From Patiria pectinifera (taxonomy: Eukaryota; Echinodermata; Asteroidea; Valvatida; Asterinidae), in NCBI GenBank assembly GCA_029964075.1, contig CM057135.1, forward strand, positions 30,059,366 to 30,123,365: a stretch of DNA of 64,000 bases, written 5' to 3'. The notes under the pieces are model-generated. The model was not told the origin of the DNA. It made no database searches and saw only the letters and a program-made list of their open reading frames with translations. Made by a program: the position numbers and the translations under genes. Of this stretch, positions 25,801-39,100 are shown one piece after another; position 1 is the first letter of the stretch, and each line of letters starts with the position of its first letter.

Positions 25801-28800
25801 TAAATTGAACTAGGCCTACAGCATCTATTTCGGTAAAATATCGCATCGTCATGCTAACAGAAGTTGGGCTGATAAATCGGTTGTTCACTACGTTGTAGTG
25901 CCAACTTCTTCTTTTTTAATCTGCCAACAAATCGCTTCAATAACCAGTCTCACCGACCCGAAGGCTGCCCGACCAAAATCCTCAATACACCGCCATTTTT
26001 AATACCCAAACATAGGAGGGGAAAGATTGGGAGGAACATACGGTCATGTCTCTGGGCAAGTACCGCGTCTACCGTCCGCCTCTCTCCCCCATCTTTGCAA
26101 TTAACGTCCGATTTCTAATACCACGTTATTTATCTCCACAACATAATCGGCGCGATGCGCCCCAAGACCAAAAAAGAAAATATGAAATAGGTATGTCTGC
26201 GTGTAATGGGTTTTGGTTTGAAGTACAGCCAATATTGGAGAGGGGGGGAAAGGAGGGAAAATAAGCCCGGAAGGAACTCATCTTGCTGCCAGTCAGTCAG
26301 TCGGTCACCCTGGGCCGGGGTCTATGTGTATCTATGACAATGTTTGGAGAAGAGCCGATGAGATGTATAACCGCTGTTTACGCTTGACACACACCGCCAG
26401 ACTTATATTCCTCTCCCGTGTCATCCATAAACCCATAAAAACAAGACACCGGCAGTAAAAGGAGAGAAAATACCCGCTGTCTTCTGAGACAGAACCAAAG
26501 AAACAAATTTACGCTAGGGTGGAAGACCCATTGCCAACAAAGACAACAGCTCGGGGCCACAAAGTGCAATTTTCTCAAGCTCAACTGTAACACTCCGGCG
26601 GAGCGCATCGGTTTTTTCTTCCTTGTCTGGCGGCGATCGGTAACTTCTTAAGGTAAGAGCGCGCAGGGACAGTAGCGTAGACCGTCTTACCGCCGCTTCG
26701 CTCGGCTTGCTACTCAACTGCTAGCGGGAACACGGGGCGGAAATGAAAAACTATCGGCAGGTCGCTTACACAGACGGTGAGGCGAAGGGGGATTGGGGGA
26801 AGGGGCGACTAGACGAAAATTATTCCTGGTATTGGCGGCTAACGACTGTGGGGAGATTTTTTTCTTTTCCTTGATCGCTTTGGACAAAATTTCCTAACGA
26901 GAAGAGGGAATAGCGATAAGTTAACCGCAAAATATTTGGTTTGTGGCAATATTTTAAACAGATACTTAACCTAAATGTTTCAGAAAACAAGCGAAGAACA
27001 GGTTCCGTTGACACAGAATATATACGCCGCACATCCAAGAGATAGGCCTACAGATTTCCAAAATGAGCAATTCTTCAAAGACAAAATTCCACCAGAGTTT
27101 ACTGTGTCATGACAACTGATGAGTACGAACGACGGAGATTTAACTTAGTGCTTTCAGACCAAAATCGGCATGAGAAATGTTTCTTATGCACTTTGCCAAC
27201 ATATGGGAAACACACATGTATACAGCCAGTTTACAGCACTGATGACCAAAACTTGTTTTACCTCCCAAACACAGATATATCAAGACCTTGACAAGAACAC
27301 GCTACCCCCTGGTGCCAACAATCGCTTAGAAAGGCATTGACCGCTGTCCACATGCAGAAAACCAATCGGTATAAGGGTACAACTGATGACCCTAGTAATA
27401 GCCCGGTAGCGCCACCGTACATGATTCAATCGTCATGTACACCTGCTCAAGGGGAAGCGGTATTATGTAGTTTGAGTGATGGGGGAACCTGACATCAAGT
27501 ACATGGATAGAAATTGCGCCGATCGCAGACTGACCGTAATTCGCCCACCACCAACACCACCACCACCACCGAGGAAGGGCGAGGGCCGCGCACCGGAGAT
27601 GGACGACCCTTTGCCGGTACGGCTTCCTTGATTCGCGTCTGGTGTCCCCGCGGTACTGCCCCGTGGTCTGGGCGACGCCATGTTAACTAGATTGGGATCG
27701 AAGATATTTGTCTTGCCGATTCGGTGATGAATGTGGCCAGTCGATCAGCTGCTGGTTCGAACAAAATCGAGGGCAAAGGGAACTTTTGAGCCTCGGGGTG
27801 TCCTCGATACATGGGAAGGGTGCAAGGCCATTTTTTTCGGCAGAACTATAGAACAATCTCAACGGACCTGGAATGAAAAGTTCGAACATCAAAACCGAAT
27901 CACAACCACACCAATCACAAGAGAACACAAATATGTTAGCATGATGTAAACTGAAAGTTATGTCGGGTACAGTTCCCACCATAATCAACGTACGATGCCA
28001 CGAAATTGCGTTATACGTGTTAAGACACTATGCGTCATTCATTATGCCAAGTTAAAAAAGCGCCCTCTTTGTTGACAAACAGCCAGCTCCACTCACAACG
28101 TGCACAGTATTCTGCGTGTCAAGAAATACTGGCTTTCTGAATTAAACTTGTGGGAAATCTGAAACGCACAACTAAAGTTTAAAAAAAAACTACAGAGAAA
28201 CTTGGAGGTGTGAGACAACTCAATCATCTTGAAATAATAGCATAGCCGCAGGTTTAAAGGGAAAATACAACATTTGCAAACATCAAACAATAAAACTACC
28301 AAATCATTTTGAAATATCTTGCTGGATTGTTAGTGAATGACAGTGTAAAGCATCCTGTAATGGTAAAAAATATACTGTCATTCATTTTTCAAGTGGTATT
28401 TTTTATTTTTTTTTATTTTTTCAACTGATCCTCACAGATCAGCGTGAAAAAAAAAAACTTGTTGATCGAACTTGTTGTTTGCAATCGATTACATACCTAT
28501 GAACGGATACAAGCCAGCTACTGGTTCCCTGACCTTCCCTGACCTTACATATATGTAAACTGCTGTTTCTCTTCTTAAATGGAGTCAGGTAACTAGACTA
28601 CAGGAAAATGATTGTTTTTCTTGGTTTTTATAGCATTTTCGAACCCAAAACCTCAAAAAAGTCAGTGTAACTATATTTGCTATATATTTCCAACCCCCCA
28701 ATTCCATCCATTTCTGAAAATTACGGCAAAAGCAAATGATGTATATTCCCTTTAACAAGGTTCATAAAGATCTAGATAACACAAAAACACTACAAATTTG

Positions 28801-30055
28801 TGATTTATACAATTCGGTTGACGAAACTCAATATTTGGGCCAAGACAAAGGCCTCAAATCCAGCAGAGCAATTTTGTTATCTGACCACTGTATAATTGCA
28901 GCATTATTTACCCAAAGTAGCCAGCGTCATTCATCAAGCCATTCCACACAGCATTCACACACCTATTCCCATTCACTCCGTTTATTCGATTATCACCCTT
29001 TGCGCCGGTGTACATTTCGTGATATTTTGATATTCACACCAATTCAAAAGCCCCGTTCTATTATAACACAAGCGGGGTATCGTTGTAATCCGGTTTGCAA
29101 GCACTACCGTAAATGAGCGGGGGGAATTCTTAATGCAATTTCTGCCGATGATGGTGGATGAATCTCTGTAATACTGTGTGAACAGTATACTGCTACTGCG
29201 CAATGTAAACCTATCAGTGATTACTGAATCTCGCTTCGCTGTTTTTGTTCACAGTCTTCTTATGATCAAAGAAGCTACCGTGTGTATAGACATGAACACC
29301 GTGGTTGTATCTTCGTGTGTGACCTGCGGCGATTTTGGGGCGGGAAAACCTTTAAAAAAAGAAAAGGAAATTCTCCCGCCAAAACTGAGTAATTCAGGTG
29401 AGGTTATAGAACGGGAGACGCGATTGATCACGATTCTTGACGGCGCGTGTTCTTCCATCACCTATCTTGATTGCTTCTCTCTATTCTCGGACACCGTCTT
29501 CTTCGTCTTTGATTATTCGAAATTCTGATGATGTTTGAAAGACAGGTTGCTCCTTCTATTCAAAACACTCAGAATGAACATCGCGAATTGAAACGCACTT
29601 GTTTATAGCGCTGAATGCACAAATGCTAGTTTGCCACATAATTTAAAAGTTGAATATTGAAAAGCTTTCAAAATAAATGCACTGGAAAAAAATTGTCTTT
29701 TCTAACGAGTTGAGCCATCTTCCGCTTGTCTGATAAACTTTTTCTCAATTTTCATGTACGTCATAAGACTACATGAAAGGTACGTCATGAGGCAACATCA
29801 GTCTTCTTAAATGCCACAGTTCGTGAAGCCATCTCTCTAAACGCTATCCTTGACTAAAACACAGCTCTTCAAATCACCAAATGCGTGAACCGACAGTCAC
29901 AAACTACTCTTGAATATGAAATGAAAATCACAATCGTCCTCGACACACAATAAGCACGTGTTGCCAAAAACAATCATTTCCACAGAAGTGAAAACGGCTC
30001 CTAAAAGAGCCGCCTTCGGGCAAAAAGGGCACCAGCGCTTGTAATAAGCAAAAAC
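22849..30055. other. Noncoding stretch with several GC-rich patches
   Basis: No gene recognised. GC-rich patches occur near 23430-23850, 24440-24545, 26580-26720 and 27540-27665, the last with a CCA/CCACCA run at 27544-27570. A DR4 pair of TGACCT half-sites is at 28530-28545, and a T-rich low-complexity tract is near 28390-28425. Confidence 0.45.
28530..28545 (-). promoter_or_regulatory. Nuclear-receptor half-site pair, DR4
   Basis: TGACCT at 28530-28535 and 28540-28545 are identical half-sites separated by TCCC. They are part of a local duplication of the 10-mer CCCTGACCTT, so the pair may simply be a short tandem duplication. Confidence 0.25.
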
Positions 30056-30081
30056 TGTATACATTGTATACAATGTATACA
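30056..30081. repeat. 26-bp perfect palindrome built of GTATAC blocks
   Basis: The 26 bases from 30056 to 30081 equal their own reverse complement with no central spacer, centred between 30068 and 30069. GTATAC occurs three times at about 10-bp spacing. It could extrude as a cruciform or serve as a dimeric binding site. Confidence 0.85.
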
Positions 30082-31319
30082 TCCTAATCGGCCCATTACT
30101 CATGCACAATTGCCTCGTGTGTATAAAATACACACTGGTAGGCCGATTACAATATTCTTCTTACACCCCGAAATGGTGATTTCTGTCTGCCCATATCTCA
30201 TCTCGCAACTTCTTCGTATTTTTTTTCATTCTTAGAGACGTATCCACTGGTACTCATCCGTAAGATTGGTTGTGATCACGGGGCCTGTAGGGGTTGAGTA
30301 GCGGACATTCACCCGTAAGGGGTGGGCACACTGGACGGCGGAGACGGTAGGCTAACGCTGGCTCGGCTCGGTGTAACTCCACGACCTGGGGATGGTACGG
30401 GCCATGTCATAACAAATGTCTTCCATTCCGACGCCTTGGTATGACGACCCTAGAATAATTACCAGCAATTTGCTCACGGCCATTCTAGCTGTGCTCGGCA
30501 CCACCATCCAAAACCATCTCCTTTATTTCCATCTTCTGGTTTGTCTGACATTTTTTTGTTGTCCTGAATTTCACGGTTCTCCTCCCTAATAGATCCCTTG
30601 GACATACCGAATGAAAATGTAGGAAATTGAGTTCAATTCGTCGGTCAAACCAAAATGACATCTACTGCGTGAAATTACAGCTGCGTGAAAATTGCCCTGA
30701 AATCCTGGTCGCAAATAGTGTTACAGAAAATTATTTTTTATGCATTCACTTCTCATTATAAATCCTGAAATTTCATTCCACAAATTACCAGGAGCGGACA
30801 CGAGATTCAGAAAAACCCGATGCTTTGAGGCAATAGCGGATCGCAAAAAAAAAAGAAAATTCCAAACCGGAACTAAATAGCTTCTGTCCCGCCAACAAGC
30901 TAAACAACTAGCGGGGCTGGAAGCAGCATCCATCCCGTGCTATTTCTCCAGGGCTCCGCTGCTGTTGACACAGTAACCGTAGCTTAATGAAACACCTCGC
31001 CAACGATACATCCAAGCCTAAACACACGCAACATATTTTCTTTCTCTTTCTTCTGCCCTTCTCTTCCTTTTTTTCTTCATATCTCGTCTGAAATTATAAC
31101 TGGACTGCTGCGACGTTTCAGTGCCGCGCCGCGCGTATTGCTGACACGAGAGGGCAAACGGAGCAAGTCAACACAATTTTCCTGCGTGATACCAGCCTAC
31201 GGATATAATAAATCTCGTCTCCATGCTTTTGTTTCTCCTGGAGAAGATGACACCGACATCCGTTGCTTTTGTGAATAAAATTAAATACAAATCTACAGGG
31301 TACTAAGCAGTTTTTGAAA

Positions 31320-31426
31320 TTATCTTAAGTTAAAGGCTATTGCATCCGATGAAGTAGCTGTAGCTACGAAAGCTAATGCCATAATTTTAATTTTAGTTAA
31401 GTCTATAAAGTGCATACTTAAGATAA
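31320..31426. mobile_element. Hammerhead-ribozyme-like retroelement fragment bounded by 11-bp inverted repeats
   Basis: The outer ends are a perfect 11-bp inverted repeat: TTATCTTAAGT (31320-31330) and ACTTAAGATAA (31416-31426). Inside, 31346-31352 reads CCGATGA, followed by A and a five-pair stem GTAGC/GCTAC around TGTA (31354-31367), then CGAAA ending at 31371. This is the order of hammerhead ribozyme core elements (CUGAUGA, stem II, GAAA), with C for the usual U at the second core base and one additional A before stem II. TGCAT before the core and AATGC after it could form another helix. From memory, the GATGAAG, stem, CGAAAGC order and the following GTTAAGTCTATAAAGTGC resemble a dispersed repeat family present in many animal genomes; hammerheads are described in Penelope-like and other retroelements. 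Self-cleavage is doubtful given the core change. Confidence 0.5.
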
Positions 31427-34400
31427 AGGATTGACACTGAATTTTGGTACGTGCACGAAACAGCAGTCGTGTCCCTTTCATGATTGTTTTAAAACTGATT
31501 TCTACATAAATATATTTTAATAGAGTATCTAAATAGTGTTGATTTAATTGCCAGTTAATTTAAGTTCTCGAAAGTATTTTATTTTATACGCACAAGTGTG
31601 GACAGATTAAACTCCCGAAAGTGTTTATCTTACACGGACGTTTTGCAAGTTTCAAATCTCGAAAGATGGTTTGGTTAAGTGCTGCTTTTTATTGTCTTTT
31701 CTTTTGGTAATAATGTAACAGGCCTTTGAGTATTGATACATAAAATACTAAATTATATAAGATTTGACATGCATACGGAAGAGATGCATTTTGCACAATC
31801 CTAGCCGTCAGAAGACAGCCGGGCAGCGAGGCTGATCTATCAGAGATAAACCTAGCAACAGAATGTATCAATAATAATCGCCAGCTCCTTTGAGAAGCAC
31901 AATGGCCATATAGCGATCTGTGTATAATGCGGCAAGCATGATGTGGGTATCATACCAAGTACAGACCATGTACCACCAGGGCAGGTGGGTCTACACAAAG
32001 ACATACGGCCTGTCTGGCCTAGGGCAACGCTACCATTTCACACATTCTCCGCAGAAAAACCAACTTTAACCAGCCACGGCCTTCTAAAATCGCCCCAGGT
32101 TACAGAGAAGAAAAAAATCTCTTTTGGCCGAGCCGACAATTCACCCCGTATTCCTTCTTCGCCATTTGACCAAACGCACGTCTAATTTGAAAGCGATATC
32201 TCACACCGTATGCGATACACCGCCAAAAGGCCGTCTCTTTCTTTTCTATTCTTCGCTTTGCTTTCATTTGGCATAAGTTAACAACACAAGAAGGCGAGGC
32301 GACTATTGAGTTGTAAAGCGTGACTTTTTGCCTTCTCCGATTCTTTCCCTTCCAGTGCCCGCGGTGCTCCGCCGCTGAACAACGGCCCGTCTCCCCCGAC
32401 GTGTAAAAACGGCGCCCTGGACAAAACGAACAACCCCGTGCAATTGTTTGTTTATATCTTGATATCTATACGTATATTGTCCGATAGAATCGGCCAACTT
32501 TGAATGGGCCTCGACAACAATCGGCATAATTTACAAGAAACGAATAGCTATTAAGAAATATTCTATTTCACTTTCGCAAAAAAAATGGGCATGTATTGGT
32601 TTTTATTTCATTTTGAAAGCCACAGCAAAGGTTTTTTTGGGGTGTATTTTAACGGGCTTGTGTTTTCGCAAGGGGGCTACACGGCCATTTGATGACCGTT
32701 CAGGGCGACCATCGCACGGTAGAGGTTTGAGGCGAAGGGACCCAGCTGTTACCGAGCCTCGCAACTTGGAACCCGGAGGCTAGAAAACAATCGTAGAAAT
32801 ACAAACCCATAGTCCCACAAACTCATCGAAATGACCAGGCAATTATTACGGAGGATATTACGAGAGATATCTCTACCTATTTTCTTCATACTTTCTTCTT
32901 TTGTCTGGAGTGGTGCAGGCGCGTGATTAGGTCGACTCCAAGCCTGCATACCGAATGCAGCCGTAATATATTGCGCATAATTATATTGAGTAATGTGGGT
33001 GGACAGTCCAATACAGAAGTGGTGGCGCGAGTCACAACTAGCATTTCTTGAACCGGAAGAGATTTGGCGGGACAAGAGAATGGGCATTGTGGCGCAAGAG
33101 AGGCCGAGGGGGTGGGAAATGGTGGTCAATCTCCTGCACATTTATCGCACCATGTATTGCCCCAATCGGCTCAGGGAAAAGAGCAAAACTAGTGACGATT
33201 ATCAAGCTATGTTTGGGAGTGAAAACAGTAATTCGCTTTGACGGCGTGTCGTCAGGCTAACAGTAGAAGGCGTGCTTTCAACACCTGGGGGCGCACCGCC
33301 CGAGCACCGGGATTTTTCCCCACTTCTCTTTAAATTCCCACCAATTTCACCGGATTCGGAGTTTTGCTGGCGGCAATGCGGCAAAAGCGTGGAATAGAAA
33401 GTGCAGCCAATTCTTTCGAATCAAAGTTGTAATTATCCGACGGCTTCCAATCCACGACCGAGTTCAGTAATCAACTCGAAAAGTAATGGATTTTTCTCCT
33501 CTCTAGCAATAACCCGCCAAAATGACCAACTCGGACGATCTGTTTCCGAACCGAAACTCCTTTTCTTCTCTCTAAATACCCTTACAGTGATTGAACGCCA
33601 ACACAAATGCCACCATCGCATTACTATTCCAGTTAGTACTCTAACATGGAAATACTCTGAACACAACAAGAACATATAGTGTCTGCAATTCTAATAACAG
33701 ATGCAAGAGTTAGCGAAAAGCAGAAGTCCAGCCAGACGCAAATTTAAATTGGCGGCAATACAATTGAGGCAACATTTGGGAAATCCATCCGCTGGGGGAG
33801 GGAGAGAGAAAAAAAAAGCAGACGCACGCAAATCAGGCAAAATAATTAGTCTTTCGATTCGCATCAACTTTAAAGGCGCACACTCGGGGAGTCTGTGTCT
33901 TCTTGCAAACTTGAACCAAATGCGGTTGGATTTGTGGTGAAAATAGGTAAATTTTAGGCCGAAAAAATGCGGGAAAAGTTCCGACTGCCAATCATGGCGT
34001 GCAGTTCCCACCTGTCGCCATTAAATGGGTTGTTGTTTAGAGAAGGCAGGTCTACGACATCCATAAAAAGACTATGACTGCCGAGTATAAAGGTGCACAT
34101 AAAAAAATCTCCACAACGATAATCGTAACATCAGAGCGAACCGCCGAAGAACTGCTACAAGAAACTGGGGGGAAAGGGGGTGAAAAACACGAGGAGATGG
34201 GAATGAAGGGAGTCGTGGCTTCCCCCTTTACCGTCCCCGGGGCCTGGTGCGGCCGCCGCAGTTCTGTCCTCGCCTGGCCAGGGATGGCAAAAGTGATAAT
34301 TGACATGGCGACATTGTGAGTACACTGCCAGGGATTGCAACAAGCCGGCTGGCTTATCCCTACCCAAACTGGACTCTCTTTACACCGCGGACTTCGCCTG

Positions 34401-36094
34401 GTAATCAAGAGCCGATGATCATTGGGGGAAAAAAAATAGAAATCCCAGATTGGGAAATGATACAAAAACAAGTTCTAAACTGTGAAAAAACTACGGACGC
34501 AACTCCAGACTCGGTGCTTTTCTGTCATCGTCCGAGCGGTGATCCCGAACTTTGAACGGGAAATGAGGCGGCGTTAAAAAAAAAAAAAGCTGGGAAAATG
34601 GTCCCCACTTGCAGCGCGTGGTGAAAATCGTTCAAACAAGAGATTCAAGATTCGTTCCAAATTTCCCAAGCTTTTTGAGTGATTGGGCTGAGGTCTGTGA
34701 TTTGGCTGCGCGCACCATGAGGTCCCACGACTCGTCTCTCATGGTTTCTATTATTGGTAGTGTATTGCATGTTGGTAATTGGTGTTTAATAATGTTGCTT
34801 TCTGATGGCACATAATGCTCCCAATGACACGGTGGGTGAGGTCCGCACATCACACGGTGGACCACCCGCTGCATTACACCTGACAATCGTTAAATGGGTA
34901 TAGACTACAGACACAGACTGTTGAGATATTGAATTCACTTCTCTCTCAATTCTTAACAAAACATGATTACGATTTAGATCACACAGGGTGCTGTATCAAA
35001 TTAAGATTAATATATCGTGTCATCTAAAGTTTTTCGATATCAACAACAACAAAAATATTGTAGAGTTGGCACTCTATAGCAATAGTCTCTGTTCAAGTCT
35101 GAAACGAATGGTCCATGACTATCTCAAGTGATACACGTGGAATGATGAGTCGCACAAAGTCTGACCACCGACTAGAACCAAGACTAGTATTAGCCATGCA
35201 ATCGTGTTTTGTAAAGTTCGTCTTTTTTAGTTGTAGTAGGAGGGAGAAAGCCTGCTCAATGGTTGGAACCCTAATTGGTAGAGATGCTATTTATTACTGC
35301 CCGCCTTGAATCATTTTCACAAGTCTCTTTCGAATTACTCTCAATTATCCCCCGCCCAAGTCATTTAGCAAACCCAAAGCAGATCCAGTCCGTAATTACC
35401 CTGGACAAATTGTCATCGCCTGCATTGACTCTCCGACCCCTGCCTCGTCCCATTATGACACCTCGGGCACGCTCCAAGCTGGGCGGCCGGTCACGTCACC
35501 GAGACAGAGTTTCGCGGACCATGGGCGGCGCCATCTTGGATTTCGAAAGTACCCGTGGAGTTCATTCATGAAGTCGAACAGGCAAAGAATCACAGAACAT
35601 GGGTTTACTATTCAGTGGTAAATCACGGTGTTGTTTTGAAATGCAAGCGATATTGGCGTGCTCTGTGGGTCATTTCATCGGGAATTTTACCCACAAATTA
35701 CCCAATGTGAGAATTATTCTATAAACACAACATTGGTTCAACTTGGGGTTAACTACTGTTCCGTAATGTTGGGGTGTGGTTTTATGGTTAAGTGACGAGA
35801 ATACGCCGACAGATTCACGTGACAGTGGACCAGTTTCACTTGTGTTCAGGAACGGACGGTTAGAAATCTAGACTTCATCACTTCATTAAGTTTCAGTATG
35901 TTTGCATTTATTTGAGCATTCCGTCTTTAAGACAGCTCTGATTTGTGACTTGAGTGCATGCATGGGAGTGGCAAGACGTTTACACCTTTCTTTTGAATTG
36001 CGACGCCGAACGATTTAGAGGTTAACACGAGAAATTATTATGTTCCAACTACAGCCACAAACAAAAATCACTGTTTTTTTGCAATTCACTGCAC
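31427..36094. other. Noncoding stretch, no gene recognised
   Basis: Frames up to about 140 codons occur, for example near 32749-33141 and 34052-34471 on the - strand, but none has recognisable domains, and overlapping frames on the other strand are equally open. An A13-type tract lies near 34576, and a GC-rich patch at about 35420-35545 contains GGGCGGC and CGGCGCCATC. Confidence 0.45.
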
Positions 36095-36118
36095 CATACA
36101 TGTACATTTACATGTATG
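36095..36118. repeat. Perfect hairpin with TACATGTA arms
   Basis: CATACATGTA (36095-36104) and TACATGTATG (36109-36118) are perfect 10-bp arms around the loop CATT. Each arm holds the TACATGTA word that recurs through the window. Confidence 0.75.
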
Positions 36119-39100
36119 TGAGAAATCTTCTGCTATGACAAACTCGTTTACAAGATGCGAAGTTATCACTGAAGATGGTTTACCACATTTTTATGAGTTA
36201 ACCAGAAATCAATTATTGCGCTGTATAGTTTTGGAGATGGATTTAAAATCTACCTAACCGTTTACAAAATTAATCTTACTTTGAAACAAAAAGTGTTGAG
36301 AAGCTAAATGGGAGGTTCCCGTCTCAACTGCAAAAATGTTCATGCTCAAGGACAGCATAGTCACATTGTGTCTACTCTACTCTCTTCCACGATATGTTCA
36401 CTTCAAGTTCAATGACATTGAACGAGGAGTCTTTCTGTACAGCAGGTGTACATGTATATCCATGTTGATGTATTCCACGTGCTCCCTGCAGGATCGTTAG
36501 TACGAGCCAGATAGCTTGTCTTCCTTCGCTTATTACACTGCACACGGTATGTTGAGCAAATTGTTTACCGGCCAATGGGTTGTAACGTGACCATGCGAAC
36601 ACACGTTATACAAGTAGATTGGGGTTTTTTTAATGCTGAAATTGCCGGTCAAACAAGAGTTTAACTCGTAAGGGATACTTTGGGGTCATTTATCTGTTAA
36701 TCAAAAATATGAAAATCCAGAACCATGAGTTACATGTCTGCGAGCATCGAGCCTCCGTATAAGGAACCAAGATAGACGTACATGTACATGTAGGTTGACT
36801 GGTCTATATGCATACTGCTCATTTTCATACATGTTGTCATTCAAAATTATCAATGTCTCCTTTCTAATTAGGTGCCAAAATTGTCTGGATGGGCTTGTTA
36901 GGAATTCTGTACTTTCCTTCGTTTTCTTCTGGTAAGGGCTGGACTGAGGCTTACCACAGGCAATGACCGAGCCACCGCGTGCAGCCAAAACCGCCCCGGG
37001 GCAGACACGGCCGGCAAAAGGGCCACTCACCGCCGGTCACTCACTGAGAGAGAAACCCTAAATATCGGGAACGCTTCATTACAGCACGGCAAAACGACTG
37101 ATTTCGAAAAGCCAAGATATCGGTGTAAAAAAAGGGATTCGCGTTGATCACACACGACAGGCATAATTAACAGGAACAATGCGAGCTGAGGATGGCGTGG
37201 CTGATATTATACTGCGGGGAAAATAAAGAAGAAAAAAGGCGGGGTAATAACGAAAAGGGAAAGTTACTATCCATCATCTGGGGCCAACTGTTGGCATATT
37301 GCCCTAAGGGCAATATAACGGGACTATTCCCCTCTCTGAGCACTGTGTGTTTTGTACTCTGCATCCACTGTGTCTTCCAGGTGGTTTCGAGGGGAAAAGA
37401 GGAAAGGGGGGAAGACGGGACGAAGCCGGTAAGCGGGAGGTTGTCGCTGTCATTTAGCAGAGAGGAAGCTGGGATGGGAGCTCATGGGACGGGGGCAATA
37501 CGCTTTGATCAGCCCGCTCTTTCTTCAGTCACACTTCATATCCGGAGTGCATTCAGGTATATATACGAGCCTTGGTTTGCAAAGACACTCTGAGGGTAAA
37601 CGACCATGCATGTGACAGACAAATCAGGGGTTTCTTTTAGTTTTCCACTCTCTTCCCATCCGAGACGAGGGGTTAATTACGAAGGGGTCGTGAGGGGAGA
37701 TCGGAGCTCATTTCACCTCAATGCTGTGGGCCTTCTGCTTGTTGACAGTGAATACTGTGATGTTGCAAAAGGGCATGTTACTTGGCAAGACAGTGATATG
37801 CATAAATGCCTTCGTTTTCTTCGAAACTTATCAGATCAAGTTATCAAACCGTTAGGCCTACAGCAAATTTTCCATTTTTGAATCTTGATCTGCTTACGCG
37901 CGCTCTCCGCCAAAAGGTAACCCGTTTCAAAATAATAATAATAACTTTCTACTCAAGTGCCACGCTTATATTTGCACATTTTGCTAATTTGCAATTAATA
38001 ATAATAATTATTCTGAAAAAAATATCCTCATCCAAATAAGCACAGCAAACTTCGCTAAATTTCGCGAAACATGCAGACTTACAAACCATACATTTTGCAC
38101 AACAGAATTCTAGTCCTTTCCAAAACAAAACCAACACTATTTTGTATACCAGCAGGACCCAAAGTTATATTTTTACGAGAAGTCAAACGCCCTCAGCAAG
38201 GGGGCCTTATAACAAAAGAACCAAAAATGCACTTGGTCATAAAACCAACAATCAACGACGTCTATACTACCGACTATAGGAAGGAGCGGTTGCAGTGAAT
38301 GGACTACCCGCCGCGTCGGCACGACGGGGGCCAAACTCTAGCTTTGGATATAGACCGTCCCATCATACCAAACAAAACCCCAAAGACATGCTCCACAAAC
38401 TTCCAAGCAAAAATATCAAACACTGACAAAAAAACCACCAATTATCACCGGCCATATCTGAACTATACTCTTTATATACATTGATCTTGTAAAAAAAAAA
38501 TTTAATATCTCTGAAAAAATGCCTATTGAAGTCCTCAATATCAGCGGTGCCGCAAAGAGATGTCAACGGCACGTGAATTGATACAAACAATCATTCTGAA
38601 ACAGGGACGCAGGGGTAAGGCACGGGGTATTGTAGGACCCTATAAAGGGGAAGGGGGTGTTGTCGGGGGACACACACAGTGATAGTCACCTTACCCTCAG
38701 GCCATAGGATGAATGCATCCCACTTCATTTACACAGGTCAGTGACAGCGAGTTCATCACTGAATGATCACCAACCTTCTTTTGATGCCAGAGTCACTTTT
38801 TGAACTTTACAACAACAAAACCAGGCGAGGACGTGACATTTCCATAACCACAAGGCTTCTACTTTACAGTACTGCTGTATATTATTTGAAGTTGAGTGTG
38901 AGGAAATAGAAGCTCTGTAATCCAGGGGGTGTGAAAAATCGTATTAAAATTGGAATTTCCAGGACTTTTAGGGTTACAATTTGTGTTTTCTTCACCGACA
39001 ACTCCATTAAAGTTTGTACCAAAAGAGTTAACAGCAGATGACCGATAAAAATGGCGAGAATGAGATTTCTAGGTATGGGCTTCAGGGACGCTAGCCTCCC

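Noticed and set aside
28736..29116. 126-codon + strand frame with a Ser/His-rich segment
   Set aside because: Low-complexity content arises from CATTCA repeats; no family resemblance.
34052..34471. 139-codon - strand frame
   Set aside because: Open frames occur on the opposite strand over the same interval and no domain is visible.
38613..38635. Possible miR-124-like word TAAGGCACG
   Set aside because: Match stops after nine bases and no hairpin precursor is seen.
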